In this document: positions 17,072 through 26,800 of the stretch, piece by piece | Layout of the letters: the number at the start of each line of letters is the position of its first letter | Position numbering within the stretch: the stretch's first letter is position 1 | Assembly: GCA_949001935.1 (NCBI GenBank) | Contig: CARJLX010000004.1 | Span: forward strand, 48,594-112,593 | DNA: 64,000 nt | Direction: 5' to 3' | From: an uncultured Eubacteriales bacterium | Lineage (GTDB): Bacteria; Bacillota; Clostridia; Christensenellales; UBA1242 | Position numbers and translations under genes: made by a program | The notes under the pieces: generated by a model | What the model was told of the DNA's origin: nothing | The model's input: the letters and a program-made list of their open reading frames with translations, nothing else | Database searches by the model: none

Positions 17072-17305
17072 ATGAAATTACATGAGGCTGTTGCAAGAAG
17101 AATTCTTGATTATTGCAACGAAAGAGATCTTACACCTAACAAACTTTGTACAATGTCGGGCGTTATTCAATCTACAGTTAACAGCATTTTTTCTGGAAGA
17201 AGTAAAAACCCAAAAATAGGGACAATTAATGACTTGTGTACAGGTTTAAACATAACACTTGCAGAATTTTTTGACTGCAAATATTTTATTGACCTCGAAG
17301 ATTGA
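17072..17305 (+). CDS. XRE/Cro-type HTH regulator, paralogue 1
   Basis: 77 residues forming one lambda-repressor-type helix-turn-helix domain: helices around IARRILDYC-like residues 8-16, LTPNKLCTMSG (20-30), recognition helix IQSTVNSIFSG (32-42), then SKNPKIGTINDLCTGLNITLAEFF. AAGGAGG is 5 bases before the ATG. It is about 73 percent identical to the next gene, so the pair arose by tandem duplication; the difference is concentrated in the last third and in few helix positions. Operators lie upstream of both copies, so autoregulation is likely. Confidence 0.85.
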   Translation: MKLHEAVARRILDYCNERDLTPNKLCTMSGVIQSTVNSIFSGRSKNPKIGTINDLCTGLNITLAEFFDCKYFIDLED

Positions 17306-17307
17306 AG

Positions 17308-17325
17308 TTGTGAATGTATTAACAA
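17308..17325. promoter_or_regulatory. XRE operator copy 5
   Basis: TTGTGAATGTATTAACAA, three bases after the stop of the first XRE gene. Confidence 0.6.
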
Positions 17326-17349
17326 CATTAAAAATGTAAAAAGTTTAAA

Positions 17350-17367
17350 ATGTGAATACATCGACAA
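17350..17367. promoter_or_regulatory. XRE operator copy 6
   Basis: ATGTGAATACATCGACAA, 15 bases before the ATG of the second XRE gene. Each XRE gene thus has an operator directly over its ribosome-binding region. Confidence 0.6.
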
Positions 17368-17382
17368 CTTGTGAGGTAAATT

Positions 17383-17616
17383 ATGAAATTGCATGAAGCA
17401 GTCGGCAAAAGAATTTTGGAATATTGCAAAGAACAAGACATAACTCCAAACAAACTTTGTACAAAATCGGGTATAATACAATCCACAGTAAACAGTATTT
17501 TTTCTGGAAGAAGTAAAAATCCTAAACTTGAAACGATTTACAATCTTTGTATTGGCCTTGGCATAACTTTGGAAGAGTTTTTTGCCAGCGACTTATTTAT
17601 TAATTTAGACGATTAA
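17383..17616 (+). CDS. XRE/Cro-type HTH regulator, paralogue 2
   Basis: 77 residues, the tandem duplicate of the gene at 17072 with the same start (MKLHEAV), length and recognition helix (IQSTVNSIFSGRSKNP is identical). Because the predicted DNA-reading helix is unchanged, both proteins should bind the same operator and could form heterodimers. The differences lie mostly after residue 48 (LETIYNLCIGLGITLEEFF versus IGTINDLCTGLNITLAEFF), a region that often dimerises in small XRE proteins. A terminator follows at 17630. Confidence 0.85.
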   Translation: MKLHEAVGKRILEYCKEQDITPNKLCTKSGIIQSTVNSIFSGRSKNPKLETIYNLCIGLGITLEEFFASDLFINLDD

Positions 17617-17629
17617 AAAAATAAATAAT

Positions 17630-17674
17630 AAAAAGCATTTCGAACTTTCTATAAAGAAAGAAGGAATGCTTTTT
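17630..17674 (+). terminator. Terminator after the XRE pair
   Basis: AAAAAGCATT (17630-17639) pairs with AATGCTTTTT (17665-17674); an inner stem CTTTCT/AGAAAG extends it. Confidence 0.7.
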
Positions 17675-17688
17675 ATAGTTTTCTTTTG

Positions 17689-17713
17689 TTTCTTTTCTTT
17701 AAAAGTAAAGAAA
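17689..17713. repeat. Dispersed A/T-rich palindrome, copy 2
   Basis: TTTCTTTTCTTT, A, AAAGTAAAGAAA with one mismatch, flanked left by TTTTCTTTTG and right by GATAAAAA, as at copy 1. It lies between the convergent XRE and uvrB genes. Confidence 0.6.
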
Positions 17714-17743
17714 GATAAAAAAGTAAGTACGCAAGTACACTTA
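17714..17743 (-). terminator. uvrB terminator overlapping its stop codon
   Basis: Read on the minus strand: TAAGTGTAC, loop TTGC, GTACTTA with a 2-base bulge, then CTTTTTTATC. The first TAA is the uvrB stop. Confidence 0.65.
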
Positions 17744-19699
17744 TCTTTTCTTATCAAGTTGTTTTTTAAGTTTTGCGATTTTGTCGCGGAATTCCATGGC
17801 ACGCTCAAACTCTAATGAATTGGACGCAATCTTCATCATAGCCGTCAACTTTTCAATCTCGCGTGGAATGTCTTCTCTCTTCAACTTGCCGTCATCAACC
17901 TTCTTGGTAATTTCAAGAGTGTTGTTTATCTCTTTGATAATAGTCTTTGGAATAATTCCATGCTCCTCATTAAACTTCTCTTGAATTGCACGCCTACGCT
18001 CGGTTTCGCCAATTGCCCTCTTCATACTATCGGTTATATTGTCGGCAAACATGATAACTCTGCCATTAGCATTTCTAGCAGCACGACCTATAGTTTGGAT
18101 CAATGCACCTTCGCTCCTAAGAAAGCCCTCTTTGTCGGCATCAAGGATCGCCACCAGTTCAACCTCTGGCATGTCCAAACCTTCACGCAACAAATTGATA
18201 CCAACTAACACATCAAACTCACCCGAACGTAAACCATTGATAATCTCGACGCGTTCCATGGTGTCTATCTCACTATGCATATATTTTGCTTTAATTTTAT
18301 GCTCGGTTAAATAGGTTGTTAAACTTTCAGCCATCTTTTTAGTTAATGTCGTGACAAGAACTCTTGCCCCACTGTCGACAGTTTTATTAATTTCAACCAT
18401 AAGTTGTTCAATCTGATTCTCAATCGGCTTAACTTCAATCATAGGATCTAAAAGCCCTGTTGGACGAATAACCTGCTCAACAACCTGTCCAGCCCTTTCA
18501 AGTTCATACTTGCCAGGAGTTGCCGAAACATAGACAACTTGCCCTAATTTAGAATTAAACTCTTCAAAAGTAAGAGGCCTATTATCTCGCGCAGCCTCCA
18601 AACGAAAACCATAATCGACAAGAGATGTTTTTCTTGCTTTATCTCCATTAAACATTGCTCTAACTTGTGGAAGCGTCATATGGCTTTCATCAATGATAGT
18701 TAAAAAGTCTTTTGGGAAATAATCTATAAGTGTAAAAGGTGGCTCACCTGGTCTACGCCCATCAAAATATCTAGAATAATTTTCTATTCCACTACAATAG
18801 CCAATCTCTCTCATCATTTCAAGGTCATAAGAAACGCGTTGAGCAATACGCTCACTTTCTATATATTTACCCTGCTTTTCAAAATCTTTTGCAGCCTTTA
18901 CTCTATCATTTTCTATTTTCTCAAGTACATTCTCCATTCTCTCTCGGCCAACTACATAGTGAGTAGCAGGATAGATTGACACAACTTTCAGTTGATTTAT
19001 AAGGTTGCCAGATACAGGTTCAAATTCATATATTTTTTCAATCTCATCACCAAAGAAAAGAACTCGAATAGCCATTTCACTCTGGTTTGAAGGGAAAATA
19101 TCTAAAGTATCACCTTTAACTCTAAAAGTAGAACGTTTAAAATCTATATCATTTCGCATATATTGAATTGAAATGAGCCGAGATATAATTTCATCTCGAT
19201 CTACCAAATCACCCTCACGAAGAGAGATGTGTAATCTTTCATATTCTTCTGGGCAACCCAAGCCATATATACAAGAAACTGATGCTACAATTATAACATC
19301 ATCACGCTCCAAAACCGAAGCAGTGGCTGAAGAGCGAAGTTTATCAATCTCTTCATTGATAGACATATCTTTTTCGATATATGTATCCGAAGAAACAATA
19401 TATGCCTCTGGTTGATAATAATCATAGTATGAAACAAAAAACTCTACTCGATTGTTCGGGAAAAACTCTCTAAATTCATTGCAGAGTTGAGCGGCAAGCG
19501 TTTTATTATGTGCAATAACCAAGGTTGGTTTTTTATTATTTTTTATTATGTTTGCCATAGTGAAAGTTTTTCCACTACCAGTCACACCTAAAAGAACCTG
19601 TTCTTTTAAACCATCCTGCAAGCCTTCTGTTAATTTTTCTATTGCCTCTGGCTGATCACCAGCAGGCTTATATTTAGATTGCAAATCAAACTCTGCCAT
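17741..19699 (-). CDS. uvrB: UvrABC system protein B
   Basis: Damage-verifying helicase-like subunit of nucleotide excision repair, loaded by UvrA and cut by UvrC. It has 652 residues. Walker A is GVTGSGKTFTM (about residues 38-48), the damage-probing beta hairpin is YYDYYQPEAY (about 92-101), motif II is IIDESHMT, late motifs include QTIGRAARN, and the C-terminal UVR domain ends in FERAMEFRDKIAKLKKQL. The ATG at 19699 is chosen because MAEFDLQSKYKPAGDQP is the normal UvrB start and AGAGG precedes it; the open frame runs 37 codons further up through a palindromic repeat. uvrA and uvrC are not in the window. Confidence 0.95.
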   Translation of the reverse strand: MAEFDLQSKYKPAGDQPEAIEKLTEGLQDGLKEQVLLGVTGSGKTFTMANIIKNNKKPTLVIAHNKTLAAQLCNEFREFFPNNRVEFFVSYYDYYQPEAYIVSSDTYIEKDMSINEEIDKLRSSATASVLERDDVIIVASVSCIYGLGCPEEYERLHISLREGDLVDRDEIISRLISIQYMRNDIDFKRSTFRVKGDTLDIFPSNQSEMAIRVLFFGDEIEKIYEFEPVSGNLINQLKVVSIYPATHYVVGRERMENVLEKIENDRVKAAKDFEKQGKYIESERIAQRVSYDLEMMREIGYCSGIENYSRYFDGRRPGEPPFTLIDYFPKDFLTIIDESHMTLPQVRAMFNGDKARKTSLVDYGFRLEAARDNRPLTFEEFNSKLGQVVYVSATPGKYELERAGQVVEQVIRPTGLLDPMIEVKPIENQIEQLMVEINKTVDSGARVLVTTLTKKMAESLTTYLTEHKIKAKYMHSEIDTMERVEIINGLRSGEFDVLVGINLLREGLDMPEVELVAILDADKEGFLRSEGALIQTIGRAARNANGRVIMFADNITDSMKRAIGETERRRAIQEKFNEEHGIIPKTIIKEINNTLEITKKVDDGKLKREDIPREIEKLTAMMKIASNSLEFERAMEFRDKIAKLKKQLDKKR

Positions 19700-19716
19700 T
19701 TTTAACCTCTTCTCTT

Positions 19717-19735
19717 CTTTTCTTTTAAAGAAAAG
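19717..19735. repeat. Dispersed A/T-rich palindrome, copy 3 (upstream of uvrB)
   Basis: CTTTTCTTT, T, AAAGAAAAG, perfect 9-base arms, 17 bases before the uvrB ATG on the minus strand. Confidence 0.6.
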
Positions 19736-19806
19736 GCAACCAAATGTTGCACGACTTTTATTTAATAAAAACATTATATCAAATTCACTAATATAAATCA
19801 ACATTA

Positions 19807-20166
19807 TCACTTAAATATTGCTTTCAAAATCAAACCAAAAACAAAAGAAACAGTAGCCAAAAACATACTGCGTAAAACTAATAACCCCAAAGTTTTTCTC
19901 TGGCGTTTGGCATCTTCTAAAAAAGTCTGACCTTTTTTCTTTAATGTGACGCAGTAATAATAGCCATTTTTTGAATCACTTACCACAAAATCAATATAAT
20001 TTTCTAAACTAAGAGATGTCATAATTTCATCAATTTCCGCCACCGATAAAACCGCTTTTTTACTTGAGTTCAATGCTATATCGTGTGGAGAAACAAGATG
20101 TGTCTTTTTACCAGTGCACACCTTGCAAAGATAACTCATAACTACCTTTTCATTTCGACTTGTCAT
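19807..20166 (-). CDS. Winged-helix-like protein with a C-terminal membrane helix, unknown function
   Basis: 119 residues. Residues 5-85 look like a small winged helix (helix MSYLCKVC, helices around the AEIDEIMTSLSLENY segment, then a beta wing YYYCVTLKKKGQTF). A single hydrophobic helix (about residues 98-116) ends the protein, so it would be tethered to the membrane with the DNA-binding-like part in the cytoplasm. GGAG lies 5 bases before the ATG. It is followed by uvrB after 107 bases and may share its transcript. The family is not recognised and the winged-helix call rests on pattern only. Confidence 0.5.
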   Translation of the reverse strand: MTSRNEKVVMSYLCKVCTGKKTHLVSPHDIALNSSKKAVLSVAEIDEIMTSLSLENYIDFVVSDSKNGYYYCVTLKKKGQTFLEDAKRQRKTLGLLVLRSMFLATVSFVFGLILKAIFK

Positions 20167-20251
20167 TTTGCTCCAATTATTCTTGTGTATTATTGCCCTT
20201 TAAGAAATTTTTATGCGTTGACAAAATTATGAGAAATCTATTAAATTAAAT

Positions 20252-20280
20252 AAAAAAACACCTAAATTGGTGTTTTTTTT
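20252..20280 (-). terminator. Terminator after the DapB-fold dehydrogenase gene
   Basis: AAAAAAACACC (20252-20262), loop TAAATT, GGTGTTTTTTTT; it serves the minus-strand gene ending at 20293. Confidence 0.85.
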
Positions 20281-20292
20281 ATTTAATTAATT

Positions 20293-21420
20293 TTAACAAT
20301 GGCCATGGCAATCATCACAATCGCAACCATGTTCACAAGCAACCTCTTCCATATATTTATGAAGTGGTTGTGCTTTATAAAAGTTTTCAGGCATCCAATC
20401 AGTTGTTGTGAAACCTGCTGGAGCACACATAACTTCTGGAATACGATTGATAACTGTTGCACAAGTAAGTTCTACTGTGCTAGGACGTTCAATAACCACT
20501 CTTGTGTTAGGCTCACCTTCAATAGTCCAGTCATTGCAGTCAAATTCGTTCTTATCGTAAACCTTACCAATTGCTTCAGCTTCAATGATAATTCCTTCCT
20601 TAGTTTCAGTTGTGACTACAGCACTCATACCTGTACAATTGCCTTTTGGAATTGTCATGCCAAGCGTTGAACTTTTAATATTCTTATTAGCAATTTGTGG
20701 AACACATTTTTGAGTTTGTCTTGTCACATGAAGCCCAAGTTTTTCACAGAGCCATCCATTAACATTCCACATATAACTAGGAGCAAATTGACCAGCATTG
20801 ATAATTTTCTTTCTTTCTTCATCAGAAATGTTATCTGCTGATGCAACCTCTTTTTCAAACTCTTCAACTGTAAGTCCAGCACCATGAACTTGAGCTAAAG
20901 AAATACCATAGTCTTCAACATTATAACTGCTCTTTCCTCTAATCTTAGTTATCTTGTGAGTTGCACCTGCAAGAACGCTGATAAGATTTCCCCAGAAAAC
21001 ATCTTGATAACCGCTTCCGCAAATAGTACAGCCAGTTTCTTGACAAAGTTTATCCAATTTTTTGAATAACTTTGGATTGCTGTTTTGAGGGAAAAATGCC
21101 TCTTCACATGTAGAAATTGCATTAACACCATTTTTAGCACAAATTTCATAAGCTGGATAATTTTCAGCAAACACGCTTGTAGTTGTAATAATAGCAACAT
21201 CTACATCATTATTTTGAAGAAATTGCTCAAATTCTTTTGCGTCTTGGATTTTAACTCCAAATTTTTTATCGCTTCCAATAACCTCAGCAATGTCCTTCCC
21301 AATAATTGCAGGATTAATATCAAACGCTCCTACAACTTTAACGCCCTTTTCGATTGCATAACGCATTGTATATGCACTCATCTTTCCGCAACCATATTGA
21401 ACCATTTTTATTTTTTCCAT
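20293..21420 (-). CDS. DapB-fold NAD(P)-dependent dehydrogenase (2,4-diaminopentanoate dehydrogenase-like)
   Basis: The N-terminal Rossmann fold begins MVQYGCGKMSAYTMRYA and continues VVGAFDINPAIIGKDIAEVIG, the pattern of dihydrodipicolinate-reductase-like proteins of the 2,4-diaminopentanoate dehydrogenase group (ornithine fermentation). TTTSVFAENYPAYEICAKNGVNAISTCEEAFFP and GSGYQDVFWGN fit that family; 375 residues is close to its usual length. No other ornithine-fermentation gene (ord, ort) is present, so the substrate is not certain. Oddly, the last 15 residues form a metal-binding-like tail with five Cys and three His (ACEHGCDCDDCHGHC). It has its own promoter at 21439 and terminator at 20252. 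Confidence 0.7.
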   Translation of the reverse strand: MEKIKMVQYGCGKMSAYTMRYAIEKGVKVVGAFDINPAIIGKDIAEVIGSDKKFGVKIQDAKEFEQFLQNNDVDVAIITTTSVFAENYPAYEICAKNGVNAISTCEEAFFPQNSNPKLFKKLDKLCQETGCTICGSGYQDVFWGNLISVLAGATHKITKIRGKSSYNVEDYGISLAQVHGAGLTVEEFEKEVASADNISDEERKKIINAGQFAPSYMWNVNGWLCEKLGLHVTRQTQKCVPQIANKNIKSSTLGMTIPKGNCTGMSAVVTTETKEGIIIEAEAIGKVYDKNEFDCNDWTIEGEPNTRVVIERPSTVELTCATVINRIPEVMCAPAGFTTTDWMPENFYKAQPLHKYMEEVACEHGCDCDDCHGHC

Positions 21421-21438
21421 TTATAAACCTCCAATAAC

Positions 21439-21466
21439 ATTATACTATTATTGGCAGAAAAAACAA
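21439..21466 (-). promoter_or_regulatory. Promoter of the DapB-fold gene
   Basis: On the minus strand TTGTTT (21461-21466), 16 bases, TATAAT (21439-21444). Confidence 0.5.
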
Positions 21467-21485
21467 AATATTTTCACACTATTTA

Positions 21486-22202
21486 TTAATTTAAAGCAAA
21501 TTCAACTTTGAGTTTAGCTTGAATAGTAATCTTACCAACCAAATCATTTTCAACCATAGCATCTGTATAATCTTTATAAAGCGTGCCACAGCAATAAACA
21601 TATTCTTCGCTAATTGAAAGTACTGGAAGTTCGCCCTCACCTTCAACAAGTTTGCTAGCTTTTAATTTAGCATTTTCTAAAGCATCAATCATGGTTTGGT
21701 TATAAATCTCTTCATAATTAGAAACTTCATAGTTAATATTCCTAACAGTAGTCACGCCGCAGTCGGTAATCACATCAATTGCACCTTTAATGTTTTCAAG
21801 ATTTTCGATATAAAAGCTGAAATTTGTTGTAGCATAATAACCCTGAATCTCTATAGCATAACTATTATCATAACTAGGATAGCAGGTAAAATATTCTGTT
21901 CTTATACCTTCGCGGTCAACGCCAAAGTCTACCAATGCTTTAATAGCACAATCCAAAATATCAAAATTCTTTTCTTTTGATTCCTTCATATCACTAGAAA
22001 GAGTTTGAATACTTGCAGTAATTTTAGCCCTGTCTGGAGCCACCTCTGTTGACGCTTCACCAATAACACTAACAGATGCAAAATTATCATCTGCCAAAGC
22101 TTCACCACTAACATTTTCTACATTTGTAGCAATAGAAAGCACACCAAAGCAAGAACAGATTGCAATTAAAATTGTCAATCCAAAAATATAAAATTTTTTC
22201 AT
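21486..22202 (-). CDS. Secreted SIMPL-domain (DUF541, YggE-like) protein
   Basis: SIMPL proteins are periplasmic or extracytoplasmic proteins of poorly known function linked to oxidative stress. The start at 22202 is chosen for the GGAGG 6 bases upstream and because MKKFYIFGLTILIAICSCFGVLSIA is a clean signal peptide; an upstream in-frame start lacks these. The mature part begins SVSVIGEASTEVAPDRAKI, the SIMPL hallmark, and continues through a YYATTNFSFYIENLENI-type middle to DLVGKITIQAKLKVEFAL at the end. The total is 238 residues. It appears to be a single-gene unit. Confidence 0.85.
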   Translation of the reverse strand: MKKFYIFGLTILIAICSCFGVLSIATNVENVSGEALADDNFASVSVIGEASTEVAPDRAKITASIQTLSSDMKESKEKNFDILDCAIKALVDFGVDREGIRTEYFTCYPSYDNSYAIEIQGYYATTNFSFYIENLENIKGAIDVITDCGVTTVRNINYEVSNYEEIYNQTMIDALENAKLKASKLVEGEGELPVLSISEEYVYCCGTLYKDYTDAMVENDLVGKITIQAKLKVEFALN

Positions 22203-22329
22203 AAATACCTCCGCTATTATCATGGCTAATCCTTTTGATTTTATGAAAAATTTATATTTTTTCAACAAAAATCCTGCTTTTTAGTGCTTTTTTACTATTT
22301 TATTTTAAATTTCTACATTATTAAAAATA

Positions 22330-22368
22330 AAAAACATTATAAAGTTCATTGAACATTATAATGTTTTT
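22330..22368 (-). terminator. Terminator after cardiolipin synthase
   Basis: AAAAACATTATAA (22330-22342) pairs with TTATAATGTTTTT (22356-22368); the inner AGTTCATTGAAC can extend the stem. It ends the surface-protein/cls transcript. Confidence 0.75.
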
Positions 22369-22376
22369 ATACCACT

Positions 22377-23828
22377 CTAAAATAGAGGAGCAAGCAGTCT
22401 AAATATAGCCTGTAAAAATTTGGTCAACCAACGCTTTCTTTTAAAGTAAACTAAATTCACTTCATAAGAATTATTTACATCATCTAAAAATGTTTTTTGA
22501 TAGGTTGCGTTAAGTTTTGAAGAATATATTATTGCAGTGTCCTCAAAATTTAAACCAAAGGAACGATTGTCCATATTGCAGGTCCCTATAGAAAGTTTAT
22601 TATCATCAATAAGCATTGTTTTACTATGCAAGAAGCCTTGATACAAATAAACTCTACCACCCATCTCGACTATTTCTTTAAGATAAGATATAGTCACATA
22701 GTAAACAGACTTTTTATCTGGTTTGTATGGAACCATTACTCTAACATCAACTCCACTTTTTATTGCAATTCGAAGTGCAGAAAGAAAACTATCATCAGGA
22801 ACAAAATATGGTGTTTGAATCCAGATTCGCTTTTCAGCAGTTGCAATCAACTTGATAAAAGCCTCTTTAATTTTTTGAACTTGGCTATCTGGGCCAGAAG
22901 ATAAAACCTGCACAGTTATATCTCCTTTAAGTTCTGGAGTTGGGAAATAGCCTTTTTCCAAATACACCTTTGGTGGAGTGTTGTCTTTTTTACAATATCT
23001 CCAATCATCAATAAAAATATTTTGCAAGCCATAAACCCCTGCACCTTCAATACGGATATGTGTATCTCTCCAAGGGTTTAATTTTTTATTTAAGCCCATA
23101 TGGTCATCACGAATATTAACTCCACCAGTATAGCCAATCTTTCCATCAATTACTACAATTTTCCTGTGATTGCGATAATTTAATTTAAGATTGATCAAAC
23201 GAATATGCATAAAAGGAGGAAAAAATTCTGCGACTTGCCCTCCCGCTTTGGTCAACTTTTTAAAAAACCTACGCGGAGCTTTTCGAGAACCAATAGAATC
23301 ATAAATCAGTCTAACATCAACACCCTCTCTTGCTTTTTGACAAAGAATATCCATAATCTGTCTGCCAGTTTCATCTTTGGCAAAGATATAATATTCAATA
23401 TTTATCGACTTTTTAGCTTTTAACAGATCCTCTTTTAATGAAGCTAACTTTTCTATTCCATTATTAAAAATTTGAACATCACTGCCAGGACAAGGATAGG
23501 CACCATAATTATAGCAATAAGTTATAACCTGCCTATCCTTTTCTGTCAGTCCATCAAGTTTAGCATTATTAAGATTTTGTATCCCGTCAATGTTTTTGAT
23601 TATATCTCTTTCAGAAATAGCCTTTTTCTTTATCATTCGGCGAGTTCGAACACTAAGCCCACTGCCAAAAATAATATATAACAAGAAACCAATAACGGGA
23701 AGAAAAGTTAAAACGGTAAGCCATGAAATTATAGTTTGAGGTTTGCGTTTTTCAAGAAACACCATACCAATAAGGAGCAGAAAATTCATGCTTGCAATCA
23801 CACAAATAACGATTAAAATCCAATGCAT
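22377..23828 (-). CDS. cls: Cardiolipin synthase (phospholipase D superfamily)
   Basis: Makes cardiolipin from two phosphatidylglycerols at the membrane. 483 residues, the usual length. Two N-terminal membrane helices (about residues 2-22 and 33-55) precede two HKD boxes, HRKIVVIDGKIGYTGGVN (about residue 218) and HSKTMLIDDNKLSIGTCNMD (about residue 399), the catalytic pair of the superfamily. It starts 11 bases after the stop of the giant surface-protein gene, so both are probably on one transcript, which links membrane lipid supply with a very large envelope protein, though the link is only positional. Confidence 0.93.
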   Translation of the reverse strand: MHWILIVICVIASMNFLLLIGMVFLEKRKPQTIISWLTVLTFLPVIGFLLYIIFGSGLSVRTRRMIKKKAISERDIIKNIDGIQNLNNAKLDGLTEKDRQVITYCYNYGAYPCPGSDVQIFNNGIEKLASLKEDLLKAKKSINIEYYIFAKDETGRQIMDILCQKAREGVDVRLIYDSIGSRKAPRRFFKKLTKAGGQVAEFFPPFMHIRLINLKLNYRNHRKIVVIDGKIGYTGGVNIRDDHMGLNKKLNPWRDTHIRIEGAGVYGLQNIFIDDWRYCKKDNTPPKVYLEKGYFPTPELKGDITVQVLSSGPDSQVQKIKEAFIKLIATAEKRIWIQTPYFVPDDSFLSALRIAIKSGVDVRVMVPYKPDKKSVYYVTISYLKEIVEMGGRVYLYQGFLHSKTMLIDDNKLSIGTCNMDNRSFGLNFEDTAIIYSSKLNATYQKTFLDDVNNSYEVNLVYFKRKRWLTKFLQAIFRLLAPLF

Positions 23829-23839
23829 GCCTTCCTCCC

Positions 23840-26800
23840 TTAACTACTTTTAACTAATTGAAAAGCAAAGTTAGATAAGATTGTAAAGACTTGCCCACTT
23901 GTATCAACAATAAAATTAAGTCGTGTTCCTTTATAATTTGACATAAGTATATATTCCTCATTTAGAGATTCACTACTTCTATCACTGAAATATACATCAT
24001 CAACATTATTTAATAGTATGCTATCTTCAGGCTCTTCGTAATAGTTAGATAATGTAAAACCACTGAACATATAATCCGCTCCTGCTGTTGTCTTAGCAGA
24101 AGTTAATAACCAATAATCCTCGCCATCAATGGTATGTTTATACCAAGAAGCTTTTATCTTATCTTCTCCTATGAAAGCAACTTGATCTTTAACAAGATTT
24201 GACTTTTCAACTTTCAAATCTTCATTTAAGAATGTATTTTCAACAAGAGTTAATTTATGATAATAGAAATCTGCAGTAACTGGGAATTTATAAATTCCAT
24301 TTTCAAAACTTGCGGCACTTGCCTTAAAGAAATATCCGTTATATTGAGATGTGACATCATTAAATCTCACATAAGTTTCATCCCCAACCTTTTCTTCATA
24401 ATAATCTATAGCTGATGTGTCAACCTCTGTTCCTTCAGGAGGACTGCCCGCTTGATATTCAAAAGATTTTTTAAATAGAGGCATTCCTTTCATAAATTTA
24501 ACATCTGCATCGGTTATTGAAACACCTGATTGATTAAATTTAACTGCACTAAATTCTTTTAGATTAAATGTAGAAGTTTGTTGTTTTTCCACCACTTCAT
24601 TTTTCCATAAAGTTGTTGCTTTTGGAATTACTGTTGCTTGACTTAAGTCTGTACCTTCTGGAAGATTTACAATTTGTTCTTCATAAGCAATCTCGCCAGA
24701 ATTATAAACTCTTTGAGTTAATACAACTTGAGTTGTGTTATATTTCAAAGCATCAAGTGAAATTTCTGTATCACTTGTACCTCTTGGCATCAAACGAAGC
24801 ATCAATGTTTTGCTATTTGTGTGGTTGTAATAGTTTGAACGATTGAAATCTGTTATATCTGCCCAATCACCTGAAATACCTGAGATTTTTTGTCTAATTA
24901 CCACTGTAATATAGTGAGAACTGATATTAAAGTCTTTATTAGTAGTAATATTCCCATATTCATCAATTGTAGCAGCACCTGATGCCTGACCACCAGAAGT
25001 TGTTGATGTTGTGATTTGGAAATCAAGTTTATTCAAACAATCATTGCTGAATGTGTCATACATTCCATTTGCCTCAGAAACTCCTCCAGAAGATGAACGA
25101 GTAGCTTTGGTCAAATACATTCCTTGAGTCCAATTTGCCAAAGGAATTACATAAGTTGACTTCTCATCATTATTAATTTGAATATAATCTTTAATTTGTT
25201 TCTCTTGACCTGAATAATTGTATTTAAGTGAGTAGAAATAGCCTGTAACAGTATAGTTTTGCGTAAATCTATATTCAACTGTTTCTCTATTGTCTACACC
25301 TGTTTCAGGTTTATCACCTTGTGGAATGCTGATTAGATAATATTGAGTTAAACTATCTATTTTATTAGAAGTAAACCTTAATGGATTTTCAATATTGATA
25401 CGATCATAACCAATCATTTTATTAGCTTCACTTCCAATTGAAACAGGTTGAAGAGCAATATTATCTCCATCGCTTCCGCCAGTACCTTCGATCTTGTTGC
25501 CAACAGCAATTTCAATATTATTATACATAAATTTAACTTTGCTAATATCGCCTCTTGTCACGTTTATAGTGAAGAAATAATCTTTCTCAAGAGTTCGGCC
25601 TGAAAGGCTTGAAAGTGAACGATATTCAACATAATCATAAGAAGCAGTATTTTGAATTGTATATGTTTGAGGAATATATTGTCCTTCAACAGTATAACCA
25701 CTTGCTGGTAGTGATGTATTATCTTCCTTAGAAGTTCCATTCATCTTAAATGCTTCATAAGAGAATGTGACGCTTGAATTAGCAGGAACTACAACTGCCA
25801 ATGTGTCATCATAGACAGAATAGTCATTAACAATAGTTGCCGCACCACCATCAGGATTATTTCTTGTGATGTATACATAATCTTTTACATTAAATTCCTT
25901 TCCATCTTGAACAACATTGTTTGGATATGAGATAAAGTTTGTAGACTTTCGAACTGCAACTTTAGCATGAACCTCATGTTTTTCTTCAATATCATTGTCT
26001 GCAAGATTTGTACCTTTATTATACAAACCATTTCCATAACCTAGAGTAATAACAATTTCAACTTCAACCTCATCGTTATCATCATAGATATAACCTGGGA
26101 GTGATGGCATTATATACTTAGAACTAGCTTGACGATATAAGTTGTATGAAGTAGTATTCTCAGTTAAATACAAATTACTATCACTTGCTAAAACTTGATT
26201 TTCATTATTGTTACCTTCTGAAATAATATCAATACCTTCTTTAACAACAGACTTTCCTTCATATAAGAAATCTATATCAAGTACACGCAAATACATAAAT
26301 TCTGGGAAATGCTCTAAATAAGATTGTTTTCCTGTATTTTCACGAAGTTTATAGCCTGTTTTTGCAGTACCGCCACCTGAAGATCCTATTTTAGTTTTAT
26401 CAAAATAATTTTCATAGGTGGTCATATCATCTATCTCCCAGAATGGTTTATCAAAACCAAATGCTTCAATACCTTCTAGGTTCAAGATTGTAACTCCTTG
26501 ACCTTGTGCACCTCTAAGATTATCATCCCCAAAGATATCAAGAATTGTTGTCGTATTAGGACTTTCCCCTTCGGTTTCACCTGGAGTTATATTCAATTGA
26601 TAGTTTTTAACACCAACATCAAAGCCTGCACCTTCAGTTATATAATTATCAGCCGAAAGAGTTGGACTGATAAGGTTTTTATTAGACAATGCGAAGCAAA
26701 CTACAAATTTATAACCAAATTTATCTTGTGCCTCTAATCTATAATATTGAACACCAAATTTAACTTCTTTTGCTCCTGCCAATGATATCTCTCCATTGTC

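Noticed and set aside
23840..24000. LPXTG sorting signal or C-terminal anchor in the giant protein
   Set aside because: The C-terminus ends in a polar FQLVKSS-type sequence without a hydrophobic helix, basic tail or LPXTG-like motif.
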